This document shows positions 1 through 10,929 of a stretch of DNA of 64,000 nt, piece by piece. Origin of the DNA: Begonia masoniana (lineage: Eukaryota > Streptophyta > Magnoliopsida > Cucurbitales > Begoniaceae); the NCBI GenBank assembly GCA_022432975.1, contig CM039509.1:27307390-27371389 (forward strand). The letters run 5' to 3'. Under the pieces are notes generated by a model. That model worked only from the letters and a program-made list of their open reading frames with translations. It was not told where the DNA came from and did no database searches. Made by a program: the position numbers and the translations under genes. Position 1 is the stretch's first letter; each line of letters opens with the position of its first letter.

Positions 1-591
1 TTTCCGCCTTCAGTGACCGATTTCTTCCTCCTCTTTCTTCGACGATTCAAAGCTCAAGTAAGGTTTAGATGATTCATTCATTGAGTCTTCGATTTAGGAA
101 TGGTTATTGGTTGATGTCTGAAGATTGAGAATCGGTCGATGCCAAATTCATAGTTATATCTTCGAGTTCCCTTATTTAATGGCATTGATGATAGGATTCT
201 GATGTTGTCGATGTTTAGACTTTAAGAAATTTCATGTTGGGATGGATCTGGTAGTATAGATGCTAATGCCATTAATGTTAATAAAGGTTAAGCTCTGCAC
301 ACTAGGTGCTGAGCAAAATGCCTTAGAGGTTTAAGCTAGATTCTAAGATGATTTTTTAGCTAAGATTTTACCAGCTTTGTGTTTAGATTATTCAGGATAT
401 ACTTAACATTGAAGTTTGAAATGTCTTAGGTGGAGAAGGATTCAAGTGAAGGTACGACATTGCTAAGGAGTCCAGGTAAGTGAGTGTGCTAGGTTCTGGC
501 CTTTAGGGCCTTACATCACAAGGGTACTAGGAAATCTGTATTCATGTTGCTTGATGATTTATGGATGACTAAGAGTTATGTTATGTGATGT
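1..591 (+). mobile_element. Family-2 LTR, left part (B1), split by element A
   Basis: This is the 5' side of an LTR that resumes at 12957 beyond element A; its first ~200 bp lie outside the window. It matches solo LTR D and the LTRs of element C in layout: a CT-rich leader, a small exon-like block at 430-475 ending in AG|GTAAGT, then the GGCC-loop-GGCC hairpin at 498-510. The last five bases, GATGT at 587-591, are the target site duplicated by element A. No coding capacity for gag or pol is present. Confidence 0.85.
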
Positions 592-2610
592 TGTAGCACC
601 CGGTTCCTATTAAACCAAATTTAATTTATCAAATTATGATGTACTAATTTTTAAAGAATTTGGAGAAAAAGTGATTAGGTTAGTTAATGAGTATACGGGG
701 GCAAATAGGTAATTAGATATTTAAAAGTGGATAACGTATTTAAGGAAAGAGGTTTTGGGTTTAATGCATTGTAGCCGCCATTCTGTTTATCCCTCTCTCT
801 CTCGGCCATCAGTTCTCTAGCAGGAACCTTTAGGCGATTTCCCTACCCAATTTTTTCCTTCAACCAAGGTAAGTTTTGATTTGATTACTTGCTGCTTTAG
901 TGTCTAGGTAACTGATGGATGACAATGTATGCGTTTTAAAAGTGCTGTGAGTGAGGGATGAGATTTGGAGTTTAGAGAGGAATCAAGAATGGTGAAGAAA
1001 AGAACTCCCAGGACTAGCCCCTTAGATTTTCGAATGTTTAGAATGAAGTTTAAGTAATGCTGTACTTATGTTTTAGGTGAGCCAGCTCTTGGAATATCCT
1101 GCAACCAGGAACCTCTCGGGAAGCCAGGTAAGTGAAGTATTGTGTGTGCCTTCGGGGCTACATCACAAAACAGTAGGTTTATGCATGTTTGAGTGTTTTA
1201 TTTATGCCATGCATCATGTTTTTGAAGAAATACGAAAATGAATTTATATGAAATGTTATGGCAAGGTATGAACAGATTGAAACAGATTAGCTATTAAGGG
1301 AATTAATCCGCCCCTTAATCGAGTAGAGGATTTATTACTTTGGGAGAACTGATCTCACTCCCAATGGAATTGAGGGATCAGATCAGCTGTTAAGGGAACT
1401 AATCTGCCCTTAATTGAGAAGAGGATGTATGACTTTAGGAAAATTGATCCACCTCCCAATAGAACCGAGGGATCATATCAGTGAATGAACGAAATTGCAA
1501 CTGAGTTGTGAAAGTAGAAACTGCATGATTAGGATTTATGTTTCAGTATTCCATTTCATTTGCTTTACTTACTTAGCATTAGACTAATAGGTGAGTTTTG
1601 TGATGTAGGTGTGGAGGTAACTACTGGAGAATTCTCTGAATTTACTGAGGAATAGGCGAAGCTGTTTGAGCACATTCTTGCCACGGTTTGGTGTTCTGAT
1701 GAGGCAGTTTAACACTTGTTTGTAGGTGAAGTTTCAGTAGTTATTTGATGTTTTGATACCCTTGGGAATTTCTTCTCTGCCAAAGAAAACGTGATTTAAA
1801 TGTAGTTGGAGTTTGTTATTTCCAAAGTTATGTCGAGGATACAGATGTTGTTCTTTTGTTAATGGTTATTTGTTGAATATCAGACGTTATTTAGGGTCAG
1901 GTTGTTTTGAATGCTTTGAGTGAAATTTGTAAGTTCAACCATTGGTAAATGAAGTTCACCGGTGGATGTGAGATAAATTCGATCGAATGAAGGAAATCAT
2001 CCGGCTGACGACACTGATGGATGTGAGATAAAGTTGATCGGATGAAGGAAATCATCCGGCTGACGTCACCGGTAGATGTAGGAAGACTTTTATCGTCTTA
2101 TGACTGGTGGTTGCGAGCAATGGGTTTTTGTCACTTAGTGACCGGGCGATGTATTCAATTTGTTTTGTCTTGTGAAGGAAAAATGGACTTTGTCGTTTAG
2201 TCACCGGTGGACGTCGTTTGCTAAATCCACCGAATGACGTAACCAAAGTTTTTGTCGTTTTGTCACCGGAAGAAGCCTTCTGTTTTATGTTTCGGTCTCT
2301 TCCATTGACTTTGCTCAGCGGCAGATACGTTTGACTTCTGTAACTTTTCAAGTATTTCACGATTAAACCTTTACTTTCTTTGGTCAATTATTTCTTAATA
2401 TTCCAACCGATTATTCAAGCATTGTTTTTATAGTTTTGTTTAACTCTATTTTTGCTTAAATGATTTCCGCTGCAAGTCTTTAAATGTTTTGAAGTTTTAG
2501 AAAATGTCAAATTTTGACTTTCGAGCGAAGTTTTAAATTTAGTCCAAAGTTTCTTAGTTATGTTCGATCTATGAGTAACGAACCGAGTTTATATAATTCG
2601 AGGCGTTACA
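592..2610 (+). repeat. 5' LTR of element A
   Basis: It begins TGTAGCACCC and ends GGCGTTACA, and repeats at 10930-12951. Exon-intron-like signals are a donor after 868 (CAAG|GTAAGT), an acceptor before 1077 (TTTTAG|G), a donor after 1127 (CCAG|GTAAGT) and an acceptor before 1609 (GATGTAG|G). A short open frame runs from 1609 to the TAG at 1653-1655. Diverged tandem units at about 1950-2290 carry TGACGTCACCGG-like sites. Confidence 0.95.
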
Positions 2611-2613
2611 GTA

Positions 2614-2625
2614 TGGTATCAGAGA
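2614..2625 (+). other. Primer-binding site of element A (initiator tRNA-Met)
   Basis: TGGTATCAGAGA lies three bases after the 5' LTR end. It is complementary to the 3' end of plant initiator tRNA-Met except at the last base. This fixes the LTR boundary and the plus orientation. Confidence 0.93.
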
Positions 2626-2766
2626 CATGTCAGTTAAACTGTTCAAAAGATTACTCATCAGTGCCAATCGTTGCATGGAAGTACTTCAACAACTGTAAGT
2701 GTTTATGTTAACCCTAGCTATTAGATACTTAAGAGTGTAATTAACCCTGTACAGGAATTTAGTACA

Positions 2767-4487
2767 ATGGCCAGATGCCCAGGAAGACCCAGAGTGCCAA
2801 GGGAAATGCCAAACTTGAGGAGTGAGGAGGAACCTAGTGTTATTAGATAGCTGACAGAATTGGTACGTCAGCAGACAGAATTAGTACGTCAACAGTCCGA
2901 TCAGTTAGGAGTGTTGCTGAACCGAGAGGTGCAAGGGAGTGCCAACTCGGGTTCTAGCAATGAACATTCAGCAGACCGATTCCGGAGGCTTCAGCCGCCC
3001 ACGTTTGATGGAAAATCATCTAACCCGATTGTTGCTGAAGAGTGGTTGAGGAAGATCGAAAGCATGTTCCGATGTGCCAACGTCGGAGAAGGAGACAAGG
3101 TCACTCTCGTGACGTTTCATTTTGCTGGGGATGCCCAACTTTGGTGGGAGACAATTGAGACAACCACTGATATTCTGATTATGACTTGGTCTCAGTTTAA
3201 GGACATCTTCTTTGAAAAGTATTTTAACAGCACCAACCAGGCCACAAAGAAGGTGAAGTTCCTGAACCTGAAGCAGTCAGTATCTGTGGCTGAGTACGTC
3301 AGACAATTTCAATCTCTGTCCAGGTTCGCTGGACACCTTGTTCACAAGAATGAAGATAAGGTATTTCTATTCATGCAAGGACTGAAGCCTGACATGTACA
3401 GAGGGGTCAAGTTTTCGGGTTTTAAAGGCTTGCATTTCAGTGAAGTTGTGTCCACAGCCTTGGAGGTGGAGGAAGCCGAAATGAAATGTTGTGGACCGAA
3501 GGAAGCCCCGCGAAAGTTCGTCCAACCCCAACAACAGAGAGGAATGAAGAGGCCAAATGAAGGCCAGAGTAGCCAAGGATCAGGGAGGAAGGTACCGGAT
3601 AACAAGAAGTATCCCCTGTGCCCGAAGTGTCTGAAAAGTTACCTGGGTGAATGCAGGTTCGGTTCGGGAAAGTGTTTCAATTGCGAAGAAGTTGGACACG
3701 TATTCAGGGATTGCCCGAGGCCCAGGGTCACGCGGTGTTTCAACTGTGGCAAAGTTGGTCATCTTAATAGGGACTGCCCGGTCTTAAAGAATAGCCCTGC
3801 TATGATAAAGCCAAGGATATTCTCCATGGTGGAGTCGGGCGATGATGAACAGCCTGCTGTTGTGTCAGGTACTATACTGGTCAACTCTTTACCCGCTTTT
3901 ACATTGATAGATTCTGGTGCAACAAATTCATTCATAGCATCGACGTTTGCTGATAAGTTAGATGTAAAGCTTACCCCTACTGAGCATGTGTTTAATGTTA
4001 CCTTACGCTCTGGTGAACGCATGCACTCTAACCAAGTGATACCTGGTAGTGTGGTATTAGTAGGAAACATGAATTTTCCTACCGATCTCATTATTATGGA
4101 CATAATGAGATTTGATGTAATCCTAGGAATGGATTGGTTGTTTAAGCATTATGCCACAATAGATTGTAGGACTGGAATTGTTAGTTTTCAACCCCCTGGT
4201 GGTTTAAACCATACCTTCCCAGCTCTGAAGAAGAGTAAGGAAATGACTGTGATGACTTCTGTCGATTTTTGACCCTCCTCATGCAGAGAGTATTTGTGCT
4301 TTTTGGTCAATGTTTTAGACACACAACTAATAGAAAAATCGAAACCCAAAAATGTTTTAGTTGTCCAAGATTTTCCAGAAGTATTCCTAGATGACCTTCC
4401 TGGCTTGCCACCAGATAGGGAAATTGAATTTGTTGTGGATGTCTACCCAGGCGCTGAGCCTGTATCCAAGAATCCATATAGACTAGC
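2767..4487 (+). pseudogene. gag, protease and start of RT of element A
   Basis: Gag begins at the ATG at 2767, about 140 bases after the primer site. An in-frame TAG at 2848-2850, probably from CAG, cuts off the first 27 codons; the frame then stays open to a TGA at 4270-4272. The retrotransposon-gag capsid region (WLRKIESMFRC to ALEVEEAEM) is followed by two CCHC zinc knuckles (CFNCEEVGHVFRDC and CFNCGKVGHLNRDC), unlike the single one in the other gags here. The aspartic protease active site is intact (LIDSGATNSF), followed by ILGMDW. After the TGA the same frame continues into [16 protein letters not shown] and NPYRLA, the link into RT, where solo LTR P interrupts it. Confidence 0.95.
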
Positions 4488-5154
4488 TGTAAAACCCGTC
4501 AAATTTTAATTTTTGTAAAAATTTGGGTAAATTTTTCGCGTAATTTAGAGTGTAAATTTTGGGATTAATTTCGCTAATTCCCGATAGGAATTGAAATTAG
4601 AAATCAAACTTTAAATGGTTTTATTATAAAATAAATAAAAGATTTAAATAAATAAAATATAAAATAAAACAATTAAGTTAATTCATAAATAAAATAAATT
4701 GAATTAAATGTTAAGAGATAAGGTTTCTAATAGAAACCTTATCCCTGCCGACAGAACCACGAAACAGAAGGAGAGAGAGAGAGAGGAAAAGGAGAGAGAA
4801 CCGAGAAAGGGAGGAAGCGCCGACGTCCGATCCGCCTCCGTTCGTCGAGTTTTTGGTGTCAAAACGTTCGTCTCGAAGCGTAGATCAACGTTTGTGAAAG
4901 GCGTTTCCGAAGGTAACCTCTCGTTCTCTCGATTTTTGCCCGAGAAGTTTCGGGTTTTCGTTTTTTTTAGATCTACGATTTAGGGTTGTTTTTTTCGTGT
5001 TTTTGGTAGATATCGATTGTAGAGAAGTCGACTAACGCGTTGGAAACGATTTTCGGCGAAAAAGAGGTATGAAATGGTGTTTTTCGCCGCGGGTTGAACG
5101 TCGGTTGGTCGCCGGAGCGTCGCCGGAGCATCGCCGGCCTTCGGTGGTCGCCGG

Positions 5155-5547
5155 TCGAGTCAACTCGACCATGGGCTGAGTTGACTCGGGCTTTGGGCCG
5201 AGTTGACTCTGGCCCAAGGCCGAGTTGACTCTGGCCCAGGGCCGACTCGGGCCCGACTGGGCTTGGCCCAGCCCGATCCAGAGTTGGGCCTGGCTGACCC
5301 AGGCCTTTGGCCTTCTGGGTCGGGTTCGACTTGGGTCCATTGGGCCGAGTCTGACCCGACCCATTAGGCTGGGTCAACCCAGCCCATTCGGGTCGAACCC
5401 ACCTGGTCCGACCCGATTTGGGTTTGGGCCGGGTCTGGCCCGAGCCCAGTTGAATTGGGTTGGTTCGGGTCAGACCAACCCGAACCAGGCCGACCCGGAC
5501 CCGGACCAACCCGACCCAGACCGACCCGACCCAGGCCGACCCGACCC
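5155..5547 (+). repeat. GC-rich degenerate tandem tract in LTR P
   Basis: Short units such as CCGAGTTGACTCTGGCCCA followed by GACCCGACCC-type units give a GC-rich block in an AT-rich surrounding. Long open frames on both strands here are artefacts of the repeat; their translations are low complexity. Confidence 0.85.
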
Positions 5548-5548
5548 A

Positions 5549-5726
5549 GTCAGTCAAAGTCAACGGTTGACTTTGACCGTTGACTTTGACCAGACCGTTG
5601 ACTTTGACCAGTCTGTCAAAGTCAACGGCTGACCGTTGACTTTGACATGTCAGTCAAAGTCAACCGCTGACCGTTGACTTTGGCCGTTGACTTTTTGACC
5701 AAAGTCAACCCGGGCCATTTTGACCT
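5549..5726. promoter_or_regulatory. Cluster of W-box-like TTGAC sites in LTR P
   Basis: GTTGACTTTGACC units repeat in both orientations, giving more than a dozen TTGAC[C/T] cores and inverted pairs such as GTCAAC-GGTTGAC within about 180 bp. TTGAC[C/T] is the binding site of plant WRKY factors. Function is inferred from the motif alone. Confidence 0.7.
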
Positions 5727-6212
5727 GTTTTCGCCCCGGTTCGTAATTTATATCGTTTCTGACCCCAATTGGATTTTAACGGGGTTCCTTCCTTGTGTTT
5801 GACTCTCAGATTTGGAGGATTTTGCTGAGTTCGAAACTATTCTTGAGGCGCCACAGTCTACCGAGGATAAGAGGACTCGCCTCAAAGGTATGAGATATTA
5901 TATTTACTACGTAGTACCTAATCTTACATATAGGTACACTTTTCACTGATTTATACTGCCTATTGGATTTTAGATGCCATGTTTTACTTGTCTTTGCCGA
6001 CGGGCTGTATTTGAGATTTGTCATGGGATTGGTCATTGTTTGGCATGCAGATGGTTTTATACCTGCATTAGATATTGTACATGTATTAATTTTCTGTTGT
6101 GCCATTTGGAGTTGATACTGGAGGTAACCGTCTGGCACTCTTAGCTGGGCCCATATGCTAAGAGTATCAGGGGGTTTTGCCCAGTGGTTGTGGTACTCCC
6201 CACGCTTGTTTG

Positions 6213-6307
6213 GATAGGGTACGCCCCCTGAGAATAGGTGGAATGTAGGGTACGCCCCCCTGAGAATAGGCGAATGTAGGGTACGCCCCCTGAGAATAGG
6301 CGGAATG
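6213..6307 (+). repeat. Three diverged ~30-bp units preceding the minisatellite
   Basis: Three copies of a unit containing GGTACGCCCCCTGAGAATAG, the diverged relatives of the main array at 6457. They may be the ancestral seed of the expansion. Confidence 0.85.
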
Positions 6308-6456
6308 GGCTCGGAGTATGCTCGCCCAGTTACCTGACCTGGCCAGTGTCTGTTCGTTGCTACCCCGGTATTATAAATCCACTGCGTGGTCCCCTTAGGC
6401 CCAGGGCTGAGTGGTTCGTCTCTCCTGGTGTGCCTTAGCGCGTGTGTCCCGGTGGT

Positions 6457-7595
6457 AATAGGTGAAGGGTACACCCCCTGCGAATAGGTGAAGGGTACAC
6501 CCCCTGCGAATAGGTGAAGGTTCACCCCCTGCTAATAGGTGAAGGGTACACCCCCTGCGAATAGGTGAAGGTACACCCCCTGCTAATAGGTGAAGGTACA
6601 CCCCCTGCTAATAGGTGAAGGTTCACCCCCTGCTAATAGGTGAAGGGTTCACCCCCTGCTAATAGGTGAAGGTACACCCCCTGCGAATAGGTGAAGGGTT
6701 CACCCCCTGCTAATAGGTGAAGGGTACACCCCCTGCTAATAGTGAAGGGTACACCCCCTGCGAATAGGTGAAGGGTACACCCCCTGCGAATAGGTGAAGG
6801 GTTCACCCCCTGCTAATAGGTGAAGGGTTCACCCCCTGCTAATAGGTGAAGGGTACACCCCCTGCTAATAGGTGAAGGGTACACCCCCTGCGAATAGGTG
6901 AAGGGTACACCCCCTGCGAATAGGTGAAGGGTACACCCCCTGCGAATAGGTGAAGGGTACACCCCCTGCGAATAGGTGAAGGGTTCACCCCCTGCTAATA
7001 GGTGAAGGGTTCACCCCCTGCTAATAGGTGAAGGTACACCCCCTGCTAATAGGTGAAGGTACACCCCCTGCTAATAGGTGAAGGTACACCCCCTGCGAAT
7101 AGGTGAAGGTACACCCCCTGCGAATAGGTGAAGGGTACACCCCCTGCGAATAGGTGAAGGGTACACCCCCTGCTAATAGGTGAAGGGTACACCCCCTGCT
7201 AATAGGTGAAGGGTACACCCCCTGCTAATAGGTGAAGGGTTCACCCCCTGCTAATAGGTGAAGGTACACCCCCTGCGAATAGGTGAAGGTACACCCCCTG
7301 CTAATAGGTGAAGGGTTCACCCCCTGCTAATAGGTGAAGGGTTCACCCCCTGCTAATAGGTGAAGGTACACCCCCTGCGAATAGGTGAAGGGTTCACCCC
7401 CTGCTAATAGGTGAAGGGTACACCCCCTGCTAATAGGTGAAGGGTTCACCCCCTGCTAATAGGTGAAGGTACACCCCCTGCGAATAGGTGAAGGGTTCAC
7501 CCCCTGCTAATAGGTGAAGGTACACCCCCTGCGAATAGGTGAAGGGTTCACCCCCTGCTAATAGGTGAAGGTACACCCCCTGCTAATAGGTGACG
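6457..7595 (+). repeat. 25-26-bp minisatellite, about 44 copies, in LTR P
   Basis: The unit is AATAGGTGAAGG(G)T[A/T]CACC CCCTGC[G/T]. Copies vary at only three places (GG or GGG, TA or TT, CG or CT), so the array looks recently amplified with variants shuffled. It lies between donor-like and acceptor-like signals of LTR P. Short open frames inside it are repeat artefacts. Confidence 0.97.
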
Positions 7596-8126
7596 GTTTC
7601 CCCTCCCCCCCAATCGTCATGGTGAGGGGTTATGGACCTCTCCTAGATGGAGTCTCTTGTCTTTCCCTGGCAAGACCTTGTCTAGTGTTATCTCGGCCCT
7701 TCTAGGGGTATTGCACTGATCGTCCTAGCGTGACTTATTCTTCCTGTCTATACGCCCCATATGTTGAATAGTGGTAGGTATAACATCTTATACTGAGTTT
7801 GTCACTCACCTTATCGACTTTCCCTTTTCAGAACAGGCGGAATTGAGCTCTATCCTGTTGGTTTCCCTTGAGTCTCACCTTTTATTTTGGCAGCTTTACA
7901 TAGTATGTAAATGAACATTTGAGATTGTACCTTACTTTGGCATGTAATTATATTTCCATTTATCTTGTATTTCTGCTATTGTTTGTACTCTCCTATGTTT
8001 GTTGCTTCGAGGAGGTTCTGGATAAGCGTTAAACTTCCGCACTTAGCCTTAGGTTAAACGGTGAACCTCCCTGAGGTTGATCGTATAACCTGGCGTTTCT
8101 GTTAGGCCCTCTCCCGGGTCGTGACA

Positions 8127-8903
8127 CTAGCACCAACTGAACTTAAGGAATTGAAGAAGCACTTAGAGGATTTGTTGGAGAAAGGGTTCATACGTCCTAG
8201 CTTTTCACCATGGGGTGCACCTGTCCTTTTCGTCAAAAAGAAAGATGGATCAATGCGTATGTGCATAGACTATAGAGAATTGAATAAGCTAACTGTCAAG
8301 AACAAGTATCCACTGCCGAGGATTGATGATTTATTTGATCAGCTTAATGGTGCTAGAGTTTTCTCTAAGATTGACCTTAGGTCTGGTTACTACCAGTTGA
8401 AGGTTAAATCTGAAGATATTCCAAAGACTGCTTTTCGCACAAGGTATGGACATTATGAGTTTTTAGTCATGTCCTTCAGATTGACAAATGCACCAGCAGC
8501 CTTTATGGATCTCATGAATAGAGTGTTTCATGAATTTTTGGATAAATTTGTCATAGTGTTTATCGATGACATTCTGATCTACTCACGAACTAAGGAGGAG
8601 CATGCAAAACACTTAAGCTTGGTGTTAGGATTACTGAGGCAACACCAACTTTATGCCAAATTTTCTAAGTGTGAGTTCTGGTTGGATCAGGTTCACTTTT
8701 TAGGACATGTCATCTCTGGAGATGGCATATCTGTCGATCCAGCCAAGGTTCAAGCAGTCAGGGAGTGGCCCCAACCAAGGAATGCTACGGATATTCGAAG
8801 TTTCCTTGGATTAGCAGAATATTATAGAAAATTTATTGAGGGATTTTCGAAGATTGCTACACCTCTTACTAAGTTAACAAGGAAAAATGTGAAGTATATA
8901 TAG
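8127..8903 (+). pseudogene. Reverse transcriptase domain of element A
   Basis: The polyprotein resumes after the second CTAGC copy with [20 protein letters not shown], then [14 protein letters not shown], the first catalytic aspartate in [11 protein letters not shown] and the catalytic pair in FIDDILIYS. It runs into the connection domain ([20 protein letters not shown]) and ends at a TAG at 8901-8903, probably from a tryptophan TGG. The RT motifs themselves are intact; loss of function comes from the LTR P insertion upstream and this stop. Confidence 0.95.
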
Positions 8904-9413
8904 ACTGATGAATGTGAGCATAGTTTTCAGACCTTGAAACAGAAACTGACGAACGCTCCAATTTTGACTCTTCCTGTTGAAAATAGTAAATTTAGCATTT
9001 ATTGTGATGCTTCCAATATTGGTTTTGGATGTGTGTTAATGCAAGATGGTAAGGTAATAGCTTATGCCTCTAGACAGTTGAAAATACATGAAAAGAATTA
9101 CCCTACATATGACTTGGAATTAGCTGCAGTAGTATTTGCACTTAAGATTTGGAGGTATTACCTGTATGGACAATCTTGTGAGATATTTTCAGATCATAAT
9201 AGCCTGAAGTACATTTTCACACAAATGGAACTAAACATGAGGCAACGTCGATGGTTGGAATTTATAAAGGATTATGATTTTGAGATTAAATACCACCCCG
9301 GTAAAGCAAATGTTGTGGCAGATGCCTTGAGTAGAGTAACAACATCAACCCCAACTATGGTATTCGATATGCCATTAGCCTTAGAGTCAGAATTTCAAAA
9401 GTTTAATCTATAA
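8904..9413 (+). pseudogene. RNase H domain of element A
   Basis: This continues in the same frame as RT after the TAG. The RNase H acidic residues appear in order: YCDAS, DLELAA and SDHNSLKY. The segment ends with [18 protein letters not shown], the usual close of this domain in gypsy elements. A TAA at 9411-9413 interrupts the frame in the linker to integrase. Confidence 0.95.
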
Positions 9414-9835
9414 GCAGTATCCAATGTATCAGCTATACTTTCAGCCATAACTTTAAAGCCTATTATTCTAGAGAAAATAAAGGAAGCTCAGACGAATGAT
9501 GACGAGTGTATCAAGTACAAATTAAGCATGGAATCTACGGACAAGTTTGACTTTAACTATTCTGCCGATGGAATCCTTAAATTTAGAAATAGATGGTTTG
9601 TTCCTGCCATCAAAGAACTTCGAGATGAGATTCTTTCTGAAGCACATTCTTCCAAGTTCTCTGTTCACCCTGGAAGTACAAAGATGTACAAAGATCTTAA
9701 ACAGCATTATTGGTGGCCAAATATGAAAAGATGTGTGGCAGAGTATGTAGGATCATGTTTGTGCTGTCAGCAGATTAAAGCTGAGCACCAAAGACCCTCA
9801 GGAACATTGCAACCTTTACCAGTTCCTGAATGATA
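9414..9835 (+). pseudogene. Integrase N-terminal zinc-finger region of element A
   Basis: In frame with RNase H after the TAA, this holds the HHCC zinc finger: AHSSKFSVHPGSTKMY, then CLCCQQIKAEH. The frame ends at a TGA at 9831-9833, where a small deletion just after VPE shifts the frame relative to the integrase core, which starts in the next frame at 9830. Confidence 0.93.
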
Positions 9836-10894
9836 TGGGAGCAAATAACGATGGACTTTGTTGTGGGATTGCCTAGAACAGCAAAAGGACATGATGCAAT
9901 TTGGGTGATAGTCGACCGTCTAACCAAATCAGCTCACTTCCTGCCAATGAAGATAACATACTCGATGGATCAACTGGCTGAGTTGTATGTGCATGAAGTT
10001 GTTAGACTGCATGGAGTTCCAAGCACCATAGTTTCAGACCGAGACTCTAGATTTACATCTAAGTTTTGGAAATGTTTGCACAAGGCTATAGGAACACAGC
10101 TTAGTTTTAGCACAGCTTTCCACCCTCAAACAGATGGACAATCCGAAAGGACTATTCAAACATTAGAGGATATGCTCCGTGCATGTGTATTAGACTTTCA
10201 AGGTTCATGGAGCAAATACTTCTCCTTAGTTGAATTTTCTTATAACAACAGTTTTCAGGCAACAATAGGCATGGCACCATACGAGGCATTGTATGGACGA
10301 AAGTGCAGATCCCCATTGTATTGGGATGAAGTTGGAGAAGCACAATTGATTGGTCCTGACATTGTGCAGCAGACAGTGGAGAAAATTGCTCTTATCCGAC
10401 AAAGAATCTTGACAGCTCAAAGCCGGCAGAAAAGCTATGCAGACAAAAGACGAAGAGAACTGGAATTTGATGTTGGTAATGAAGTTTTCCTTAAGGTGTC
10501 ACCTTTCAAAGGAGTTGTGAGATTTGAAAAGAGAGGCAAGTTGAACCCCAGATATACTGGACATTTCTCAATCTTGAAGAGGATTGGGAAGTCAGCCTAT
10601 CAACTACTGTTACCAGCTTCTTTAGAGGGAATCCATAATGTGTTTCATGTTTCCATGCTGAAGAAGTGTGTTAGAGATCTATCTCAAGTTGTGGAACCTC
10701 AGAGTATTGAAGTTCACCCCACTCTTACTTATGAAGAGAAACCAATAAGGATCCTAGACTATGCAGTGAAAGTGTTGCGCAACAAAGAAGTCACACTAGT
10801 GAAAGTCTTATGGCATAACCAGAACATAGAGGAAACAACTTGGGAGCGCCAGCAGGACATGATGGACCAACACCCAGAATTATTCAGGTATTGA
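9830..10894 (+). pseudogene. Integrase core and chromodomain-like C terminus of element A
   Basis: A 354-codon frame holds the catalytic core: aspartates in [10 protein letters not shown]...[10 protein letters not shown] and VSDRDSRF, and the glutamate in GQSERTIQT. The GPF-like region ([15 protein letters not shown]) and the chromodomain-like end ([16 protein letters not shown]) follow, before a natural stop at TTCAGGTATTGA. This ~350-residue piece is intact; only its link to the upstream frame is broken. Confidence 0.95.
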
Positions 10895-10916
10895 ATTTTT
10901 AGTACAAAATTCTTTT

Positions 10917-10928
10917 AAGGAGGGTAGA
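10917..10928 (+). other. Polypurine tract of element A
   Basis: AAGGAGGGTAGA sits directly before the 3' LTR. It is the expected primer for plus-strand DNA synthesis and confirms orientation. Confidence 0.9.
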
Positions 10929-10929
10929 T

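Larger units (their letters stand above)
4488..8126 (+). mobile_element. Solo LTR P, 3.6 kb, inserted in pol of element A
   Basis: It starts TGTAAAACCC, ends GTCGTGACA, and is flanked by CTAGC at 4483-4487 and 8127-8131. The RT reading frame of A resumes directly after it. No primer site, polypurine tract or polyprotein is inside, so it is an LTR left by recombination between the LTRs of a full element. It is the longest LTR here and unrelated by eye to the others except in layout. Inside are a CCGACCC-rich tract, a W-box cluster and a large minisatellite. Donor-like CGAAG|GTAACC at about 4912 and AAAG|GTATGAG at about 5888, and acceptor-like pyrimidine-CAG at about 5810 and 7832, suggest it too has exon-like blocks. 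Confidence 0.93.

Noticed and set aside
4973..5632. Long open frames on both strands (up to 196 codons)
   Set aside because: Translations are low-complexity runs created by the CCGACCC and GGCCCA repeats; no domain is visible and frames overlap on opposite strands.
6395..7218. Minus-strand open frames of 60-70 codons and one of 239 codons from 5806
   Set aside because: They translate the minisatellite into repeating GGVP-type peptides and exist only because the unit length avoids stops.
6457..7595. Regular short repeats resembling a CRISPR array
   Set aside because: Units abut directly with no unique spacers, and the context is a plant LTR; it is a minisatellite.
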